Positions 29,430 to 39,915 of a stretch of 64,000 bases of DNA are shown here, piece by piece. Source of the stretch: Brettanomyces bruxellensis (lineage: Eukaryota; Ascomycota; Pichiomycetes; Pichiales; Pichiaceae). The number at the start of each line of letters is the position of its first letter. The first letter of the stretch is position 1. The stretch covers positions 191,001-255,000 of the forward strand of contig NC_054690.1 of assembly GCF_011074885.1 (NCBI RefSeq), in the 5' to 3' direction. Under the pieces are notes generated by a model. It did not search any database, was not told the origin of the DNA, and saw only the letters and a list, made by a program, of their open reading frames with translations. The position numbers and the translations under genes are program-made.

Positions 29430-32099
29430 ATGGGTTCGTCTTCTAAGAGGGATCGTGGAAGATCTTCAGGCAAAAATGGACATGCTGTCAATCACAAACG
29501 AGATAAGCTTTATAACTCTAGGATAATTCGAAATGAGCTTAATGATCCCGCATTCACAAATCCGGATGGCAGAAATCATAAGATTATCACGTTAAACAAC
29601 ATGGCAAATAAATTGGATGTTCCAACGTTGGTTAAATCACGGGAATTCGAAATTCAATCTCTCGAAAAATCACAGCTAAAGTCGAAATATGCTTCCTCTA
29701 CCAGAGTGTTTCAAAGTTTACCGAGAGAACTTCGAAGAAGAACCGCAAGTCATAATGTTAAGCGTGTTCCAAAGCGAATGCGACCACGTGCACTTAAAGA
29801 AATGGGGCTATCGAATCGTACTCTTGCCAGGGAAACGAAAGGTGTTTCAACAAGTGGTAAACCTCTTCATAAATCGCATCCCCGGGGAAGAGAGCTTTAC
29901 AGATTAAGAAGAAAGCAAAAATTACTCAAATACGCTGCGAAGCACAAACTTTCCGGCCAGGTTCTTCATGGTGAAATTATCAACATCAAGAAAATGGATA
30001 TGAGGGGGAAATTGAAAATGATTAAGCAGGAAATTCAAAAGATCGAGTCTGAAAGGAAATTGCAAGAGGATGAAATAATGCAGGAAAAACATTCAGATGA
30101 AAGTACAATGTTGGTGTACGATATTAGTGCTACAAAGAAGGCCAAGAATCTGGTGAACAATCTTGCTGGATCTTATGATAATACTGGAGTTAATGCTAAA
30201 GCTTCTATCCACAGAATCGGTGCACTTAAATATGCAACCCGTCAAGCAAAATTTAAGTGGCTTCCTACTCATATATGGCATGCAAAGCGTGCAAAAATGA
30301 TCAAAAGATGGGGCTGGCAAATTCCGTATGAACCCACAATGAAATGTTTTCGGAAAACTAGCCGTAGTTATAGGTTTAAGGGCTGTTTAGCTTGGGATAC
30401 TTCTTACATTAATACTTTTATCTTGAACTGTTCTAGGAATAGTAATGAATCGGTGAAGGTTGTGGAAAAGATCTTACTGGATCTTTCTGACGGTGCTATA
30501 AATGAAACGTCAACTTACTTATCTGGTAAACGGCTATGGGAAGGATTCATACATTTGGGATCAGAACCGGTTTCACCTGGTTCTATTCACGTAATATTTT
30601 CAGATAAATTACTTCAGGTGGTAATTCGCGTGCATCCTTCCACTTATAATGATGTTTATGACCGACTAAATCGAGCTATTGCCGGTAACGATAATATCGA
30701 TCTACATGATGCGAAATATGCCGTGGGGTCTATTAAAGTAACTGGCCCAAAGGCATTGGAAGCGTTACAGTCTATTTTTCATAACAGAAAAGAGTCTTCC
30801 GGGAAAGCTTATGAACTTTGGAGATCTTTGGCTAACTTGCATGATGTTAATACTATACCGAAAGGATCAATGTTTGCTTTCATGGTGGAGGACCCCAGAA
30901 TGTGGAATAAGCCTGTTATTGCGCACACATCACTTGAAGAAAATGCAGACGATATTTTAAATTTAATTTTAAAGGTGAAGCAGAATGGAGGTATTGACCA
31001 AGAAGCCTTGCAATGTTTGCTTTCTATAGATGGTCGTAATTCAAGTTACAAAAACCAGCAGACATTGAAACAGTTGGGAAAGAGGAGAAAGCCAGAGATA
31101 TCAGGAGAACCTATACCAAGAACAAATCAGGATCCAATGTTTCCTGTGGTAATTTGGAAAGATAACGATAATTCATTTAATGTAATTCTTCCTTGGTTTT
31201 GGACGATGCCAGTTTGGTATCAGCTTGTACACGTTCCTCATTTAATGATGGCTGGTACAAGACAGCTGGACCAAATAGATTATGAAAGAGGACAATTAAG
31301 TTTCAGTGATCTTGCTTTCACGCGCAATGGATACACTGAAAGTCGGATTAGAATGGAAGAGAACACAAAAAGATGGAATAGAAAGCCTAAGAGCAAGCGT
31401 ATACAATACGATAGTTTGCAATTGGGTAACGAGACAGGGGAACTGTTGTCACCATTTGGTTGTGACTGGAGATCTTTGCAAGTTTTACGGTTTGCTTTAC
31501 AGAAAGTGCCGAAGGATGCCGATAATTCGAAGATTGTGCCATCTGAGTTCGACAAGTTCCTTTCCCGTATAATAATGACAAATTTCGATGCTATTGAATC
31601 CGTGAAGGACATTCAAAAGCACGATAAGAGCATACTTTTGACAGGGAAACGACCATATACTAAAATTCCTATGAAACTTGTTGCAGCCAAAGAGTCGGCC
31701 ACTCTTACATCTAGTTTTGAATTCACCTCCAAAGGTATACCACAATTACCAGTAAAGGCTTTGAGCTTCGAATGTACAACTCGTGGAAATCTAACGGATG
31801 GTGCGAGAATTTATATCATACCACAGGATCACGTTAAACAGTGGGTGCTATTTGGGGATTCGACTATCAAGAATATTAAGGGTGGCAATATGTCTTCAAG
31901 CAATCTTCAAGTCCCAGGCAGTGAATATCTAATTGGACTTGTTACCAGTGCGACGTTTAATCTCTCGAAAGGGTATGGTACAGGTGTTGGTTATGTTGAT
32001 GCATCTGCCTTGACTACATGCAGTAAATACATCCTAATTAGAAACATTGGCTCAGACGTTTGTCGTGTTTGCAAGTGGAAGTTCATAAACGTTTTATAG
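29430..32099 (+). CDS. POP1: RNase P/RNase MRP largest protein subunit Pop1
   Basis: Scaffold protein of RNase P and RNase MRP, needed for pre-tRNA and pre-rRNA processing. The 889 residues (yeast Pop1 has 875) begin with a basic region. The Pop1 N-terminal domain follows: KLDVPTLVKSREFEIQSLEK, then RVFQSLPRELRRRTASHNVK and RVPKRMRPRALKEM. The central part has THIWHAKRAKMIKRWGWQIP, the most recognisable Pop1 block, and LWDP-equivalent segments. The C-terminal POPLD-like region includes PWFWTMPVWYQLVHVPHLM. The protein ends with IGYVTSATF-like LIGLVTSATFNLSKGYGTG and LIRNIGSDVCRVCKW. No gaps seen. Confidence 0.96.
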   Translation: MGSSSKRDRGRSSGKNGHAVNHKRDKLYNSRIIRNELNDPAFTNPDGRNHKIITLNNMANKLDVPTLVKSREFEIQSLEKSQLKSKYASSTRVFQSLPRELRRRTASHNVKRVPKRMRPRALKEMGLSNRTLARETKGVSTSGKPLHKSHPRGRELYRLRRKQKLLKYAAKHKLSGQVLHGEIINIKKMDMRGKLKMIKQEIQKIESERKLQEDEIMQEKHSDESTMLVYDISATKKAKNLVNNLAGSYDNTGVNAKASIHRIGALKYATRQAKFKWLPTHIWHAKRAKMIKRWGWQIPYEPTMKCFRKTSRSYRFKGCLAWDTSYINTFILNCSRNSNESVKVVEKILLDLSDGAINETSTYLSGKRLWEGFIHLGSEPVSPGSIHVIFSDKLLQVVIRVHPSTYNDVYDRLNRAIAGNDNIDLHDAKYAVGSIKVTGPKALEALQSIFHNRKESSGKAYELWRSLANLHDVNTIPKGSMFAFMVEDPRMWNKPVIAHTSLEENADDILNLILKVKQNGGIDQEALQCLLSIDGRNSSYKNQQTLKQLGKRRKPEISGEPIPRTNQDPMFPVVIWKDNDNSFNVILPWFWTMPVWYQLVHVPHLMMAGTRQLDQIDYERGQLSFSDLAFTRNGYTESRIRMEENTKRWNRKPKSKRIQYDSLQLGNETGELLSPFGCDWRSLQVLRFALQKVPKDADNSKIVPSEFDKFLSRIIMTNFDAIESVKDIQKHDKSILLTGKRPYTKIPMKLVAAKESATLTSSFEFTSKGIPQLPVKALSFECTTRGNLTDGARIYIIPQDHVKQWVLFGDSTIKNIKGGNMSSSNLQVPGSEYLIGLVTSATFNLSKGYGTGVGYVDASALTTCSKYILIRNIGSDVCRVCKWKFINVL

Positions 32100-32719
32100 A
32101 GAATGTTAAGTATGCATGCCATGATCGCGTGGAGGAATAAATTGAAGCGGTACGTAATGCAATTGTAGCATATATGGGACATAAATTCTGTATAATGCAA
32201 TACGCTATTATCTGGGCTTAGCAGCAATGTATCAAACCCTGGGCCATGTTCCAGGTTGGGTTGCTGACTCGCGTAGTGAAATCAAAAAATTTCGGTTGTC
32301 AAGTATTCTTAAGCTGCATCGCGCCGCACTGGGAAAAAGGTAAATATTGTGCATTATCTAGCGACTTTTTTCTTCCCATTAAGCCATCGATCGGGTATCA
32401 AATGCTTTTAATGTATTTTTTAACTTTAACTCTGCTTCACTTCATTAAATCTAAAAGTATAGGCTCGTATGTCGGGAAAATAAGTTTCTCTGCGTTACTT
32501 TTCCATATTTTCTTGGTTTATATATCCAACGTTGATTTTACAAACACAGGTTGGGTATCTGCTCGAAATATTCGGTACGGACATTTTTTCACGGCCAGCA
32601 AGATACATTCCGATCATTTAAGTTATCAAGAAAGGAAAGAACAACAGGGGGTGGGGAAAAAAAAAGCACAACAAGCCGTGATTTAATATTTCTGGCCCAA
32701 AAGAGAGAAGAACGCAAAT
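32100..32719. other. Intergenic region, KIP2 promoter
   Basis: 620 bases between two plus-strand genes. A 146-codon ATG frame (32246-32686) crosses it but ends just before the KIP2 ATG and shows no domain. I regard it as promoter/leader sequence. Confidence 0.45.
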
Positions 32720-34972
32720 ATGGATGGAGGTGATTTGTATAATAAGGAGGCACAGACCCCAGTGCGAAGAAATAAGCACGCTTCTAGGATAAGTTCAGGG
32801 ATCTATCACCCTGTAAGACCTGCATCTGTTCTTTCAATGTCATCACCACCGCCTTCAAACTTAAGCCGATTGAGGCCGCGATCATCGATGGCTGATATAG
32901 GCAAGCGATATGGATCTATTTCCAGGTTTACTGTTCCACGAACACCATCAAGACTTAGTAGTAGATCTGTGGCCAAGTCTTCTTTAAGAGGTCAACCACA
33001 ATCTACCATTAGATCTGTCAGTGGATCAACGGCTTCGTTGATTGCTTCACCTTCGTTCAAGACTCCACGTTTTGAAAGAAGACTTTCGAGCTCTTTGAGC
33101 AACTCTTCTTCGTGTGAGTCATCCTCCCAGGGAGATTCTGGAACAACTAGTACAGATTCACCAAGTGGTGGTGCTGGTAGTAGTGGCAGTTCGTTTGGAA
33201 CAAAGAGGTCCACAAACATTTACACTGGTCACATAAGTGTTTCAGTGAGGCCCCGACCCCTAAACGAGAAAGATGGCCCAAACTCTTGGATTATAAACCC
33301 AGAAGCCAGTTGTGTGTATAACAAAGAGGTCGGTGAGTTTTTTTATGATCATGTTTTTGAACCTACGGTTAGCAACACCGCCGTTTACCTGCAAACTGTG
33401 CAGCCAATTGTGAAAAAATGCCTACAGGGTTTCAACGGAACAGTCTTTGCTTACGGAATGACCGGATCCGGTAAAACGTACTCCATGCAAGGAGTAAGGG
33501 GTCAGACTGGTGTAATTTCATTGTGCGTCCACGAAATATTCGAATACTTTCACTCCACCACAAGAAGAGGCGCTTTGAATAAAGTCAGCTGCTCATACCT
33601 TGAAATATATAATGAGAAGTTGTACGATTTACTTGATCCCGAAGGAACTTTTCAATTGGAAAGGCAGTCCACATCTGTTTTGAGAAGACGGCCTGCTACA
33701 TCAATGGCAAATCCATCATCTCGTAAGCGGCATATTTCCTCTAGCAAATCAGAGTTACGGATATGTGACGATCCAACTTTTGGAATCAAGGTTGTCGGAT
33801 TAACTGAGGTTGAAGCTCCAGATGCAGACTCTCTTTTGAGAATTATTCGAAGTGGAGATTCTATGCGTAGAACTGGTGGTACAAATTATAATGCACGATC
33901 ATCGCGTTCTCATGCCATAGTTATTATTCATTTAAGCACTCAAAACGCACCTGGGATGCCAAAAACTGCATCCACGCTTTGCCTATGTGATCTAGCAGGT
34001 TCAGAAAAGGCGTCCTCTAAGTTAGAGAGAAGAACAGAAGGCTCATACATCAATAAGTCTCTTCTAGCTCTTGGAACGGTGATTTCTAAATTGTCAAAAG
34101 GTTCTTCATCGCATATACCGTATAGGGACTCAAAACTTACGAGAATATTACAGCCTTCATTAAGTGGAAGCTCATTGATTTCCATTCTTTGCACAATTCA
34201 TCTATCATCGCAAACATTTCCGGAAACCGTTAATACGCTTAGATTCGCATCAAGAGCGAAAAACATTGCATATAGAGTCCACAGAACAGAGCATTCGGAA
34301 AACAAGTATGATGAGAAGTATGTGGAAACCCTAATAAAGGAGAATGAAAAATTAACAAAAGAAATTCATACACTCAAGGAAAAGAAATCTACAAAAGGGC
34401 ATATATGGCCTGATGCAATTAGTTCCACAGGTATTGTATCACGAAAGTATGATGAAAGAACTGCCGAGTTGGTGGCAGAAAATAAGATGTTGAGTGAGCA
34501 GCTGGAACATCAAAAGAGATTGAATGAGGAGTCCCAAATGGAGCATGTAGTTGATAATAATGAGAGTCTGCAGGAGTTAGTTCGTGTTCAAGTTCATTAT
34601 GATGTTACAGATGAATCATATAATAAGGCAATAACGAATTTGGATAACTTCGGCAAACATTGTATGACCAAGATGGAAGAGATGAAATCATACATTATGC
34701 ATCTTGAGCAAAAATTGAGAGATCTTGAACTCAAGGACGCCTTAAAGGAAATTAAAACTGGACCCAGTGCTGCAGAAATAACTGCTTTGGACAATGTGGA
34801 AGAAATTACAGAACTAAAGAGAATGCTAAAGAGTAAGGACATGGTAATAAAAGCTTTGAAAACAGCCAATAGCATGAGAGAGATATTTGACAGTTCAGAC
34901 TCTAACGATGAAAATAAAGCTTTAACGAGTGACTATCTCAAGCCAATTGATAATATTGTGAAATCGGTCTAG
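32720..34972 (+). CDS. KIP2: Kinesin motor KIP2
   Basis: Plus-end-directed kinesin that stabilises cytoplasmic microtubules and carries Bik1/CLIP-170 and dynein components. The 750 residues (yeast Kip2 706) start with a long basic, Ser-rich region (to about residue 165). The motor domain follows: HISVSVRPRPLNEKD, P-loop GMTGSGKTYSM, switch I NARSSRSHAIV, switch II LCDLAGSEKA. It ends with RFASRAKNIAYRVH neck and coiled coils (about 530-740). The basic Ser-rich N-terminus and the position of the motor after it are as in Kip2 and not in other yeast kinesins. Loop insertions near 33660-33770 (RRRPATSMANPSSRKRH) sit inside the motor. Confidence 0.9.
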   Translation: MDGGDLYNKEAQTPVRRNKHASRISSGIYHPVRPASVLSMSSPPPSNLSRLRPRSSMADIGKRYGSISRFTVPRTPSRLSSRSVAKSSLRGQPQSTIRSVSGSTASLIASPSFKTPRFERRLSSSLSNSSSCESSSQGDSGTTSTDSPSGGAGSSGSSFGTKRSTNIYTGHISVSVRPRPLNEKDGPNSWIINPEASCVYNKEVGEFFYDHVFEPTVSNTAVYLQTVQPIVKKCLQGFNGTVFAYGMTGSGKTYSMQGVRGQTGVISLCVHEIFEYFHSTTRRGALNKVSCSYLEIYNEKLYDLLDPEGTFQLERQSTSVLRRRPATSMANPSSRKRHISSSKSELRICDDPTFGIKVVGLTEVEAPDADSLLRIIRSGDSMRRTGGTNYNARSSRSHAIVIIHLSTQNAPGMPKTASTLCLCDLAGSEKASSKLERRTEGSYINKSLLALGTVISKLSKGSSSHIPYRDSKLTRILQPSLSGSSLISILCTIHLSSQTFPETVNTLRFASRAKNIAYRVHRTEHSENKYDEKYVETLIKENEKLTKEIHTLKEKKSTKGHIWPDAISSTGIVSRKYDERTAELVAENKMLSEQLEHQKRLNEESQMEHVVDNNESLQELVRVQVHYDVTDESYNKAITNLDNFGKHCMTKMEEMKSYIMHLEQKLRDLELKDALKEIKTGPSAAEITALDNVEEITELKRMLKSKDMVIKALKTANSMREIFDSSDSNDENKALTSDYLKPIDNIVKSV

Positions 34973-35248
34973 GAAATTAATTATCTGCGCCTTTATAATT
35001 TTTTATAACTGTTATTATTAGGAACTTCAGGATCTTTGTGGTCTTTCTTTATCTTTCTCTTTCTGTCTCTTCATAAGATATTTGGGAATTAGTGTAATTA
35101 TCAAACTTTAGTTGTATAAGTAATACGTTTGAATGGTAATGCGTAGGGTGGTTACATCGATCTCTCTTTAGCGCAAGCTAGAATATAAATTTAAGTTCTA
35201 TTTGCGAAAACTTATTTATATACATCTTTCGTGATTATAATAAATAAC

Positions 35249-35275
35249 AGCACCAATATATATATATATGGTGCT
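35249..35275. terminator. AT-looped inverted repeat after KIP2
   Basis: AGCACC (35249-35254), a 15-base alternating A/T loop that is itself almost self-complementary, then GGTGCT (35270-35275). It is 277 bases after the KIP2 stop, so a role in 3' end formation is possible. Yeast mRNA ends do not need hairpins, so it may instead be a cruciform or protein site. Confidence 0.4.
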
Positions 35276-35360
35276 ATGAAATCTTAAAGAATTCATTTTA
35301 ACACTGCTTGACCTGTTTGGGTGAAAAGTGGTAATAAACATCCCGTTGTCAATAGTTAAG

Positions 35361-35404
35361 ATAATAATAAAATTATTATTTGGTTACGGTGAAATAAACC
35401 GTAA
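35361..35404. repeat. Two adjacent small inverted repeats
   Basis: ATAATAAT (35361-35368) pairs with ATTATTAT (35372-35379) around AAA. TTACGGT (35384-35390) pairs with ACCGTAA (35398-35404) around seven bases. Confidence 0.6.
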
Positions 35405-35542
35405 AACAGCAAAATGGTTGCTCCTTCTACACCCTTAAAATTTTTTTGATGGCCTACAATTTGTCCATGTCATTGAGTAACTTGTATTTCCGAATAGATA
35501 TTTATTTGCTCATTTATTCTTCACACTGCAACATGAATGAAT

Positions 35543-35562
35543 AATTATTGAATTCAATAATT
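35543..35562. repeat. 20-bp perfect palindrome
   Basis: AATTATTGAATTCAATAATT is identical to its reverse complement over all 20 bases. Fourth dyad in about 310 bases of this gap. Confidence 0.8.
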
Positions 35563-37406
35563 CATTTAGAAGCTAAATATTTCGTCAAGGTTGTTGTTTA
35601 AGTTCTTTTCAGCAACCTGAAAGAAGAAAGTAAATGCTGACAAAGTCCAGAGGTGTAACCGCAAATATGTATATTATCATTTTAACAAACACACTTCAGA
35701 ACTCTTAAGTCAGGTTTGATCAAAAATACTATTCGGATTATGAATAGCGATAAATTCTGAAGAATTGGTGTATTAGTTAACCCACTCTCAATTTGTTTAT
35801 CATAAGGAGTTCAAAAAGACTTTTCTTGTGATCAACAAAGCCAAGGCACAAATTTGCAAATATTGGAAGAGCAACTTGAAGAATTAATATTTATCGTTTC
35901 AGAGTTTAATGTTTCTAGATTTCTCTAGGAGTCTTTCATTGTGACATGAAATACTATATTGCAATTTGCAAAAATAGACGAAAATGGTTCACCTAGCACA
36001 TAAATCTGCTTGGTCCAGATTACCTATTAATCACAATATTTGGAAACTAGCCATAGTTCTCAAGATGCTTTTCAAGATGCATATATATTGCTTATGCTAA
36101 TATACAACGACAAATTTTGGTTTTTGTTAAGATTCATTAAGTTTTAAGCTGCAGATATTCCGAAGACACATGTTGTTGGAAAAGCGAATCTTTCAAAAAG
36201 ATGCAGACAGAAATTCTAGAACTAAGCAAAAAAGCTTATATAATGAACACCAAACTAATATCTCATAGCACATGATACCTGAAGTATATCAAATGTTAGC
36301 AATGTATCTAGTGAAGCATAAATCACAGCTTGTCATAAAACCTGGATCATGCTAAATGGTGTTTTTTACCCACAAAAATGAATAATCTCTATGTGGTTGA
36401 AATATCAGCATCATGATATATCTGATACCTTAGAATCTCTTGAATTTCTTGTCAATTTGTGCTGTCATTTTATTAGCAATGAAACTGGCAACAAGACTAT
36501 CAAGAAGAAAAGGAACTTTATAAGCAGATAATATATATTTAGTGTTGTTGCACGTTCACCATTTGTTACAAACTATCACCTGAACTACAGATGTAGATAA
36601 ACATAAAATGTTAAAATGGTGATTTGATCTCTGAAGAAGGCTTCTTAGTTAGCATTTCAGTTGATATGTCTTTTCCAAAGCAACCGCTATACATAAATAT
36701 ATATATTAAAGACAATATCAATATTTAGGTTGCATGTTGAAATATTAAGGTACATAAAAGTTTGCCCTTGTTGTGCCGATGTAGAAATAAGGATATTGTT
36801 CTTGATATTATCAGAGTAAAAGTAGCATCTGCTTTTATATTTGATAAGCATTCCTTGCTTCAAGTAGAGCTGAATTTTTTCATTGCACATCAGAAAAAAT
36901 ATAGCGCAATACCAATACCATAGCAGCTGAATATTAAACAGTTACAAAATAGAAAATGCGTTCCTGTAAGATGAGCTTACGAAAGTTTCATACGATACTC
37001 CTCCAAACCCTTGACTATTGAAAACTGAAAGCCTTGAATGTTGCAGTTAGTACAACAGCATTAATACAAAAGAGAGGGAAAATTTTGAACAAATAAAAAT
37101 TTAACGATATTCATGCATCTGTGGTTCAATAATAACTTCGTTCGTTCATTGAATTCGTGTCCAAAGTTTATGCAAACCCTGGCATAGAAAAGCGTACATT
37201 TTTGTTGGGTGAGTAATGACACCAAGAAATTACTAAAAGCTTCAAAGAATTACAACACAAGTAGATAATACAAAGTATGTTGCAACAGCTAGAAAATGCA
37301 ATCTTTAACGATACGATTAAGCCTAAAGGATTTTGTGCATTATTGCTCGTTACTTTCGAAAATTACAAAATAACCAATTAGGACGATAGAATTAAAGATG
37401 TAGAGA

Positions 37407-37619
37407 TTGGAGCGCATTCTTGAATTTCAAAAGAAGAAATTTCCATGCATTGAGAGCCCACCTTCGCAGTCTTGGAAAACAGAAATTACCAACGAACATG
37501 TTAACATTATTAAGCATTACAATGCTTTTTACGATTTAAGTCATACGTCAAGGCTTCCATCGGAATACGCAGCAGCAGCGTTTTTTTTAATAAAATTGTG
37601 CATTCAAAAGTTTTCTTAA
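37407..37619 (+). pseudogene. Possible relic coding fragment (no ATG)
   Basis: An open frame of about 70 codons after a TTG, reading ILEFQKKKFPCIESPPSQSW and later NIIKHYNAFYDLSHTSRLPS. Its amino-acid mix is more protein-like than other frames in this AT-rich gap. It has no ATG, is preceded by a stop, and matches no family I know. It may be a gene remnant or chance. Confidence 0.2.
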
Positions 37620-39915
37620 AGCATATTGAAAATTCTAATGCAGCTCTGTGTTTCCACGGATCAGTACAAGCCTGAACAACGATCATAATCAAGGCGATGC
37701 ATTTTTACATGAATAAACAATTTCTCCTAAAACAAAAAAAAAACTTTTCGAAGAATTCTGCCTTTCATATTGTTTTTTGTATTTTCCCTAAAGGCCCTGA
37801 AATTACATAAGATATAAAATGCATTATTCCAAATATAGTCAATAGAATAATAATATACAATAATAAAGCCATGAATTCTTTGTACATTTATTGAAGCGGT
37901 ACACGATGCAAGAAAAAGTCTTTTATCTCCCAACAAAGAATTCTGATAATGCGCGTCATCTTAACTAAAATTTCAAGTTGACTTTTTTGGCCAAGTTAAA
38001 ATTTTTCGAGTTCGAGATTGTAAGGTTCTAAAACAATGCGCCATTCGAATAGCATGAATGTATGGAAGAGCGTCGTATGATAAAAAACTTTTCCGCATAA
38101 TTTGTGTAGTTATTTTTCAGAATTGGAACAAAGATGGAGCATATTTTGCATCGCCATGAATTCTTTTTTTGATGCATTAATACGTCATTTCTAAAAATAT
38201 GATGGAATTCGATGAATATTATTGGAGAGCCTCTTTTTTTGAAAGTACAATAAGCGTTAGTTAATCGGCTACTCAGCGCTATTCTCTCGCTCAACTGCGT
38301 TTGGCCAATAATTTTTAAATATCTTTTCTCCTATGGGTTAGGGTAATACAACGTTGAGTCCGTCAACATTTCTAGAAAAATTTAGGTAAGGCTGATAAAG
38401 CAATAAAATAATATCTTAAAAGTAAAGGAGATGATCGTAATATAATCCATGGAAAAAAAGATCGAAAGAAAGAAAAGTTATCACAATACAGTCTAATATG
38501 AAAATTATTGAAAAAGACGGAGTGGAGTGTAGCTCATTCTTTTCTGCTTTCTCCACGAATTTAATTTTCTTACAACTGCCCACATGCATTTAACGAAAGT
38601 GAGTGATTTCTACAATCTAAAGTTTAATAATAAAAAGAAAAAAAAATGTTTCAACGTCTTCTCCAGGTACTTGTACATCCTAAATTGTCCTAAATTTCAA
38701 TATTGCTTTATCAAGAAATTTGTATATTCTTAATATTTCAAATTTGACCTCGGGCTAATTTTCCCAAAAATACACTAACAATGTTCCAGTATGATCTTTC
38801 CTACAATGCCTTTTATATATAGAGTACGGAAAACACCTGTTTTCCCCTGATTTACTTTTGTAGGAGAGCTCACCAAACATTCTCCCTGGTGATGAAATGA
38901 TTTGTAAGTAAATGAGACAGTAAGCCGATCTCAGGTAAGATGAAAGTGAGGAGATCAGTGTAAAATGATTTTTCAATCTTGTAATGTGACGAACTCGCTA
39001 ACCTACGAAATCCGGGTAATAAAAAGTGAAATTATCATGCAGTAACTGCGGAATAAAATATCAAAACTTAATCGTTTTTTTTTTTTTATACAGTTGATCT
39101 ACTTTTTCCATGCATGCTTTTCTTTTTTTTTTCAAAATAATATTTGACGCATGTTAAAATTGAAATTATTTTTACGTTTCACCTATAGCTTAAAAGAAAG
39201 ATCTGATAGGCCGTTTATACGCCCACAGTTGGCAGAAAAAAAGAAATGATTTCTGCAGGTAAAAGACGATGCAGCGGCTTACTAAAATCTCTTTGTCGCC
39301 GAGCGGTTTCACGAATCCCAAAGCAGTATATTACATGAATTAAAAACTAAGAATAAACATAAAAAGTCATCATCACCTCATTTTTTGGAGCATACGTGTG
39401 ATTACAAATTTACTGACCTGTTGTGATTAACGAACTTATCCTTCCTTAGTGGAATATATACGTTGAAGGGCTCTGCATGAAATGATACCTGCTGTATTAT
39501 TTTTATCCCCTTCATTCATTTTGATGATTTGAAAATTGCATTCTTTTGATTCATTCCATACAGATTTACAATTTTAAATGCATTTTTTATAATGTTTATT
39601 ACGATCATGAATAATGAACTGTGTTGATATTGATAAATATCAAAGGATGGATATGTATCATGCATTTATTTCATTATGCAAACCTTCGAACATTATACCA
39701 AAATGAAAATTGAATATGAAGAAACCTACAGTGACATACAATAGAAGTTAGAATTCAAGTGAAGCATGCTGTGCGCTAATCATAACATGAAAACTATATA
39801 AAGAGTTGTAATTACATGTTTAAGAAGATTCAATCAATTAGGAGAAGCAAAATCTGAAGCCATTTCAATCAGCACGACCATTAAACATCAAGACACAAAA
39901 GTATCTGAGCCCACA

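Larger units (their letters stand above)
34973..39915. other. 4.9-kb gene-free AT-rich region upstream of the adhesin
   Basis: By far the longest empty stretch in an otherwise compact window. It contains only short frames with no family resemblance; the best, 37407-37619, encodes about 70 residues but lacks an ATG. The left edge carries KIP2 3' sequence and a cluster of dyads (35249-35562). The right side is the promoter of the FLO11-like gene, with a TATA-like TATATAAA about 120 bases before its ATG (39794-39801). I found no tRNA, rRNA or transposon. Yeast FLO11 also has an exceptionally long promoter with regulatory non-coding transcripts, so a regulatory role is the leading idea; a centromere or replication origin cannot be excluded. 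Confidence 0.6.

Noticed and set aside
32246..32686. 146-codon ATG frame before KIP2
   Set aside because: Runs across the KIP2 promoter, ends just before its ATG, hydrophobic and without family features.
34973..39915. tRNA, rRNA or retrotransposon in the gene desert
   Set aside because: No A/B boxes, no conserved rRNA segments, no reverse-transcriptase or integrase motifs seen in any frame.
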